38,022 bases of DNA from Novosphingobium sp. (lineage in GTDB: Bacteria; Pseudomonadota; Alphaproteobacteria; Sphingomonadales; Sphingomonadaceae): assembly GCA_015657645.1 (NCBI GenBank), contig JACDQK010000223.1:1-38022 (forward strand), read 5' to 3'. The position numbers and the translations under genes were made by a program. Below are positions 37,084 through 38,022 of the stretch, one piece after another. The first letter of the stretch is position 1. The number at the start of each line of letters is the position of its first letter. The notes beneath the pieces were generated by a model. It worked only from the letters and a program-made list of their open reading frames with translations, did not search any database and was not told the origin of the DNA.

Positions 37084-38022
37084 ATGAGCGATGCAGTGGC
37101 CGCAGCCTGGGACCATCTGGCGGGTCTGCCCCGGCCGAGCCTGGCCGAACTGTTCGCCGATCCGGCGCGGCTGGACCTGCTGTCGGCCAGGCTCGATCTG
37201 CCGGGCGGGGCGATCCGGTTTGACTGGTCGAAGACCCACCTCGATGCCGCGCACCTGGCGGGCTTTACCGCGCTGGCCGAGGCCGTGGCCTTCAAGCGGC
37301 AGCGCGGCGCGATGTTTGCGGGTGAGAAGATCAACGTCACCGAAGGCCGTGCGGTGGAGCATACCGCCCAGCGGGGCGTGGGGCGCGATACCAGCGTCGA
37401 GGAAGCCGCCATGCTTCACACTCGCATGGCCGGACTGGTCGCAGCGATCCACGGCGGCGCGCTGGGCGAGGTGCGGCACCTGATCCATATCGGCATTGGC
37501 GGCTCAGCACTCGGCCCGGCGCTGGCGCTTGATGCGCTGACCCGGGGCGGGGCAGTGGTCGATGTCCAGGTCGTTGCCAATATCGATGGCTGCGCGCTGG
37601 AAGCCGCCTTTGCCAAGTGCGATCCGGCGACCACGTTGATCGCGGTTGCCTCCAAGACCTTCACCACCACCGAGACCATGACCAATGCCATGTCGGCGCT
37701 GGCCTGGCTGCGCGAGCACGGGGTGGAGGATCCCTACGGACGCGTGATCGCGCTGACCGCTTATCCGGACAAGGCAGTCGAATGGGGTGTCGATGAAACC
37801 CGCGTCCTGCCGTTCGGGGAAAGCGTGGGCGGGCGCTATTCGCTGTGGTCCTCGATCGGTTTTCCGATCGCCCTGGCGCTCGGCATGGATGAGTTCGCCG
37901 AATTCCTTGATGGCGCCGCGGCGATGGACCGGCATTTCCTGGAGGCTGACGGGGCGGATAACCTGCCACTGCGCGCCGCCTTTGCCGACCTGACCTATGC
38001 CCGGCTGCGCGGCTGCCAGACC
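37084..38022 (+). CDS. pgi: Glucose-6-phosphate isomerase (5' part; truncated by window end)
   Basis: MFAGEKINVTEGRAVEHTAQRG, IHIGIGGSALGPALALDAL, VASKTFTTTETMTNA, GGRYSLWSSIGFPIAL. Confidence 0.95.
   Translation, partial: MSDAVAAAWDHLAGLPRPSLAELFADPARLDLLSARLDLPGGAIRFDWSKTHLDAAHLAGFTALAEAVAFKRQRGAMFAGEKINVTEGRAVEHTAQRGVGRDTSVEEAAMLHTRMAGLVAAIHGGALGEVRHLIHIGIGGSALGPALALDALTRGGAVVDVQVVANIDGCALEAAFAKCDPATTLIAVASKTFTTTETMTNAMSALAWLREHGVEDPYGRVIALTAYPDKAVEWGVDETRVLPFGESVGGRYSLWSSIGFPIALALGMDEFAEFLDGAAAMDRHFLEADGADNLPLRAAFADLTYARLRGCQT

Overview
The 38 kb window is high-GC and looks like the chromosome of a Sphingomonadales-type alphaproteobacterium (taxonomy is inferred from gene content and protein flavour). 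In order it contains: a chemotaxis operon (cheA-cheW-RR-cheB-cheR, a GGDEF-EAL gene, an MCP) followed by tRNA-Phe; a yacG / RNase E-G-like / maf / infA block on the minus strand; a TonB-dependent receptor with a Gly/Met-rich insertion; two tandem MAPEG genes; a PLP-dependent threonine/serine dehydratase; a polyamine cluster (carboxynorspermidine dehydrogenase and decarboxylase, later an ornithine/lysine decarboxylase); a serine hydrolase; hemA (ALAS); an MBL hydrolase; murI; plsY-dprA; topA; a second CheY-like regulator; a sterol-desaturase-family gene; era-rnc-lepB (minus strand); and the 5' part of pgi. The most interesting accessory structure is inside the polyamine cluster. (1) A GxxExxY (PD-(D/E)xK-like) mini-cassette of about 0.48 kb sits between the carboxynorspermidine dehydrogenase and decarboxylase genes. 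It is bounded almost base-to-base by 42-bp inverted repeats (38/42 identical). (2) A lower-GC two-gene module (membrane-embedded GHSLGS alpha/beta hydrolase plus a Cys-containing two-TM partner) lies directly after nspC and is bracketed by a second, diverged 97-nt copy of the nspC 3' end (82/97 identical, no indels). Five single-base frameshifts in G/C runs, including one in the normally essential era gene, suggest residual indel errors in the assembly. No CRISPR array, integrase or transposase gene was recognised.
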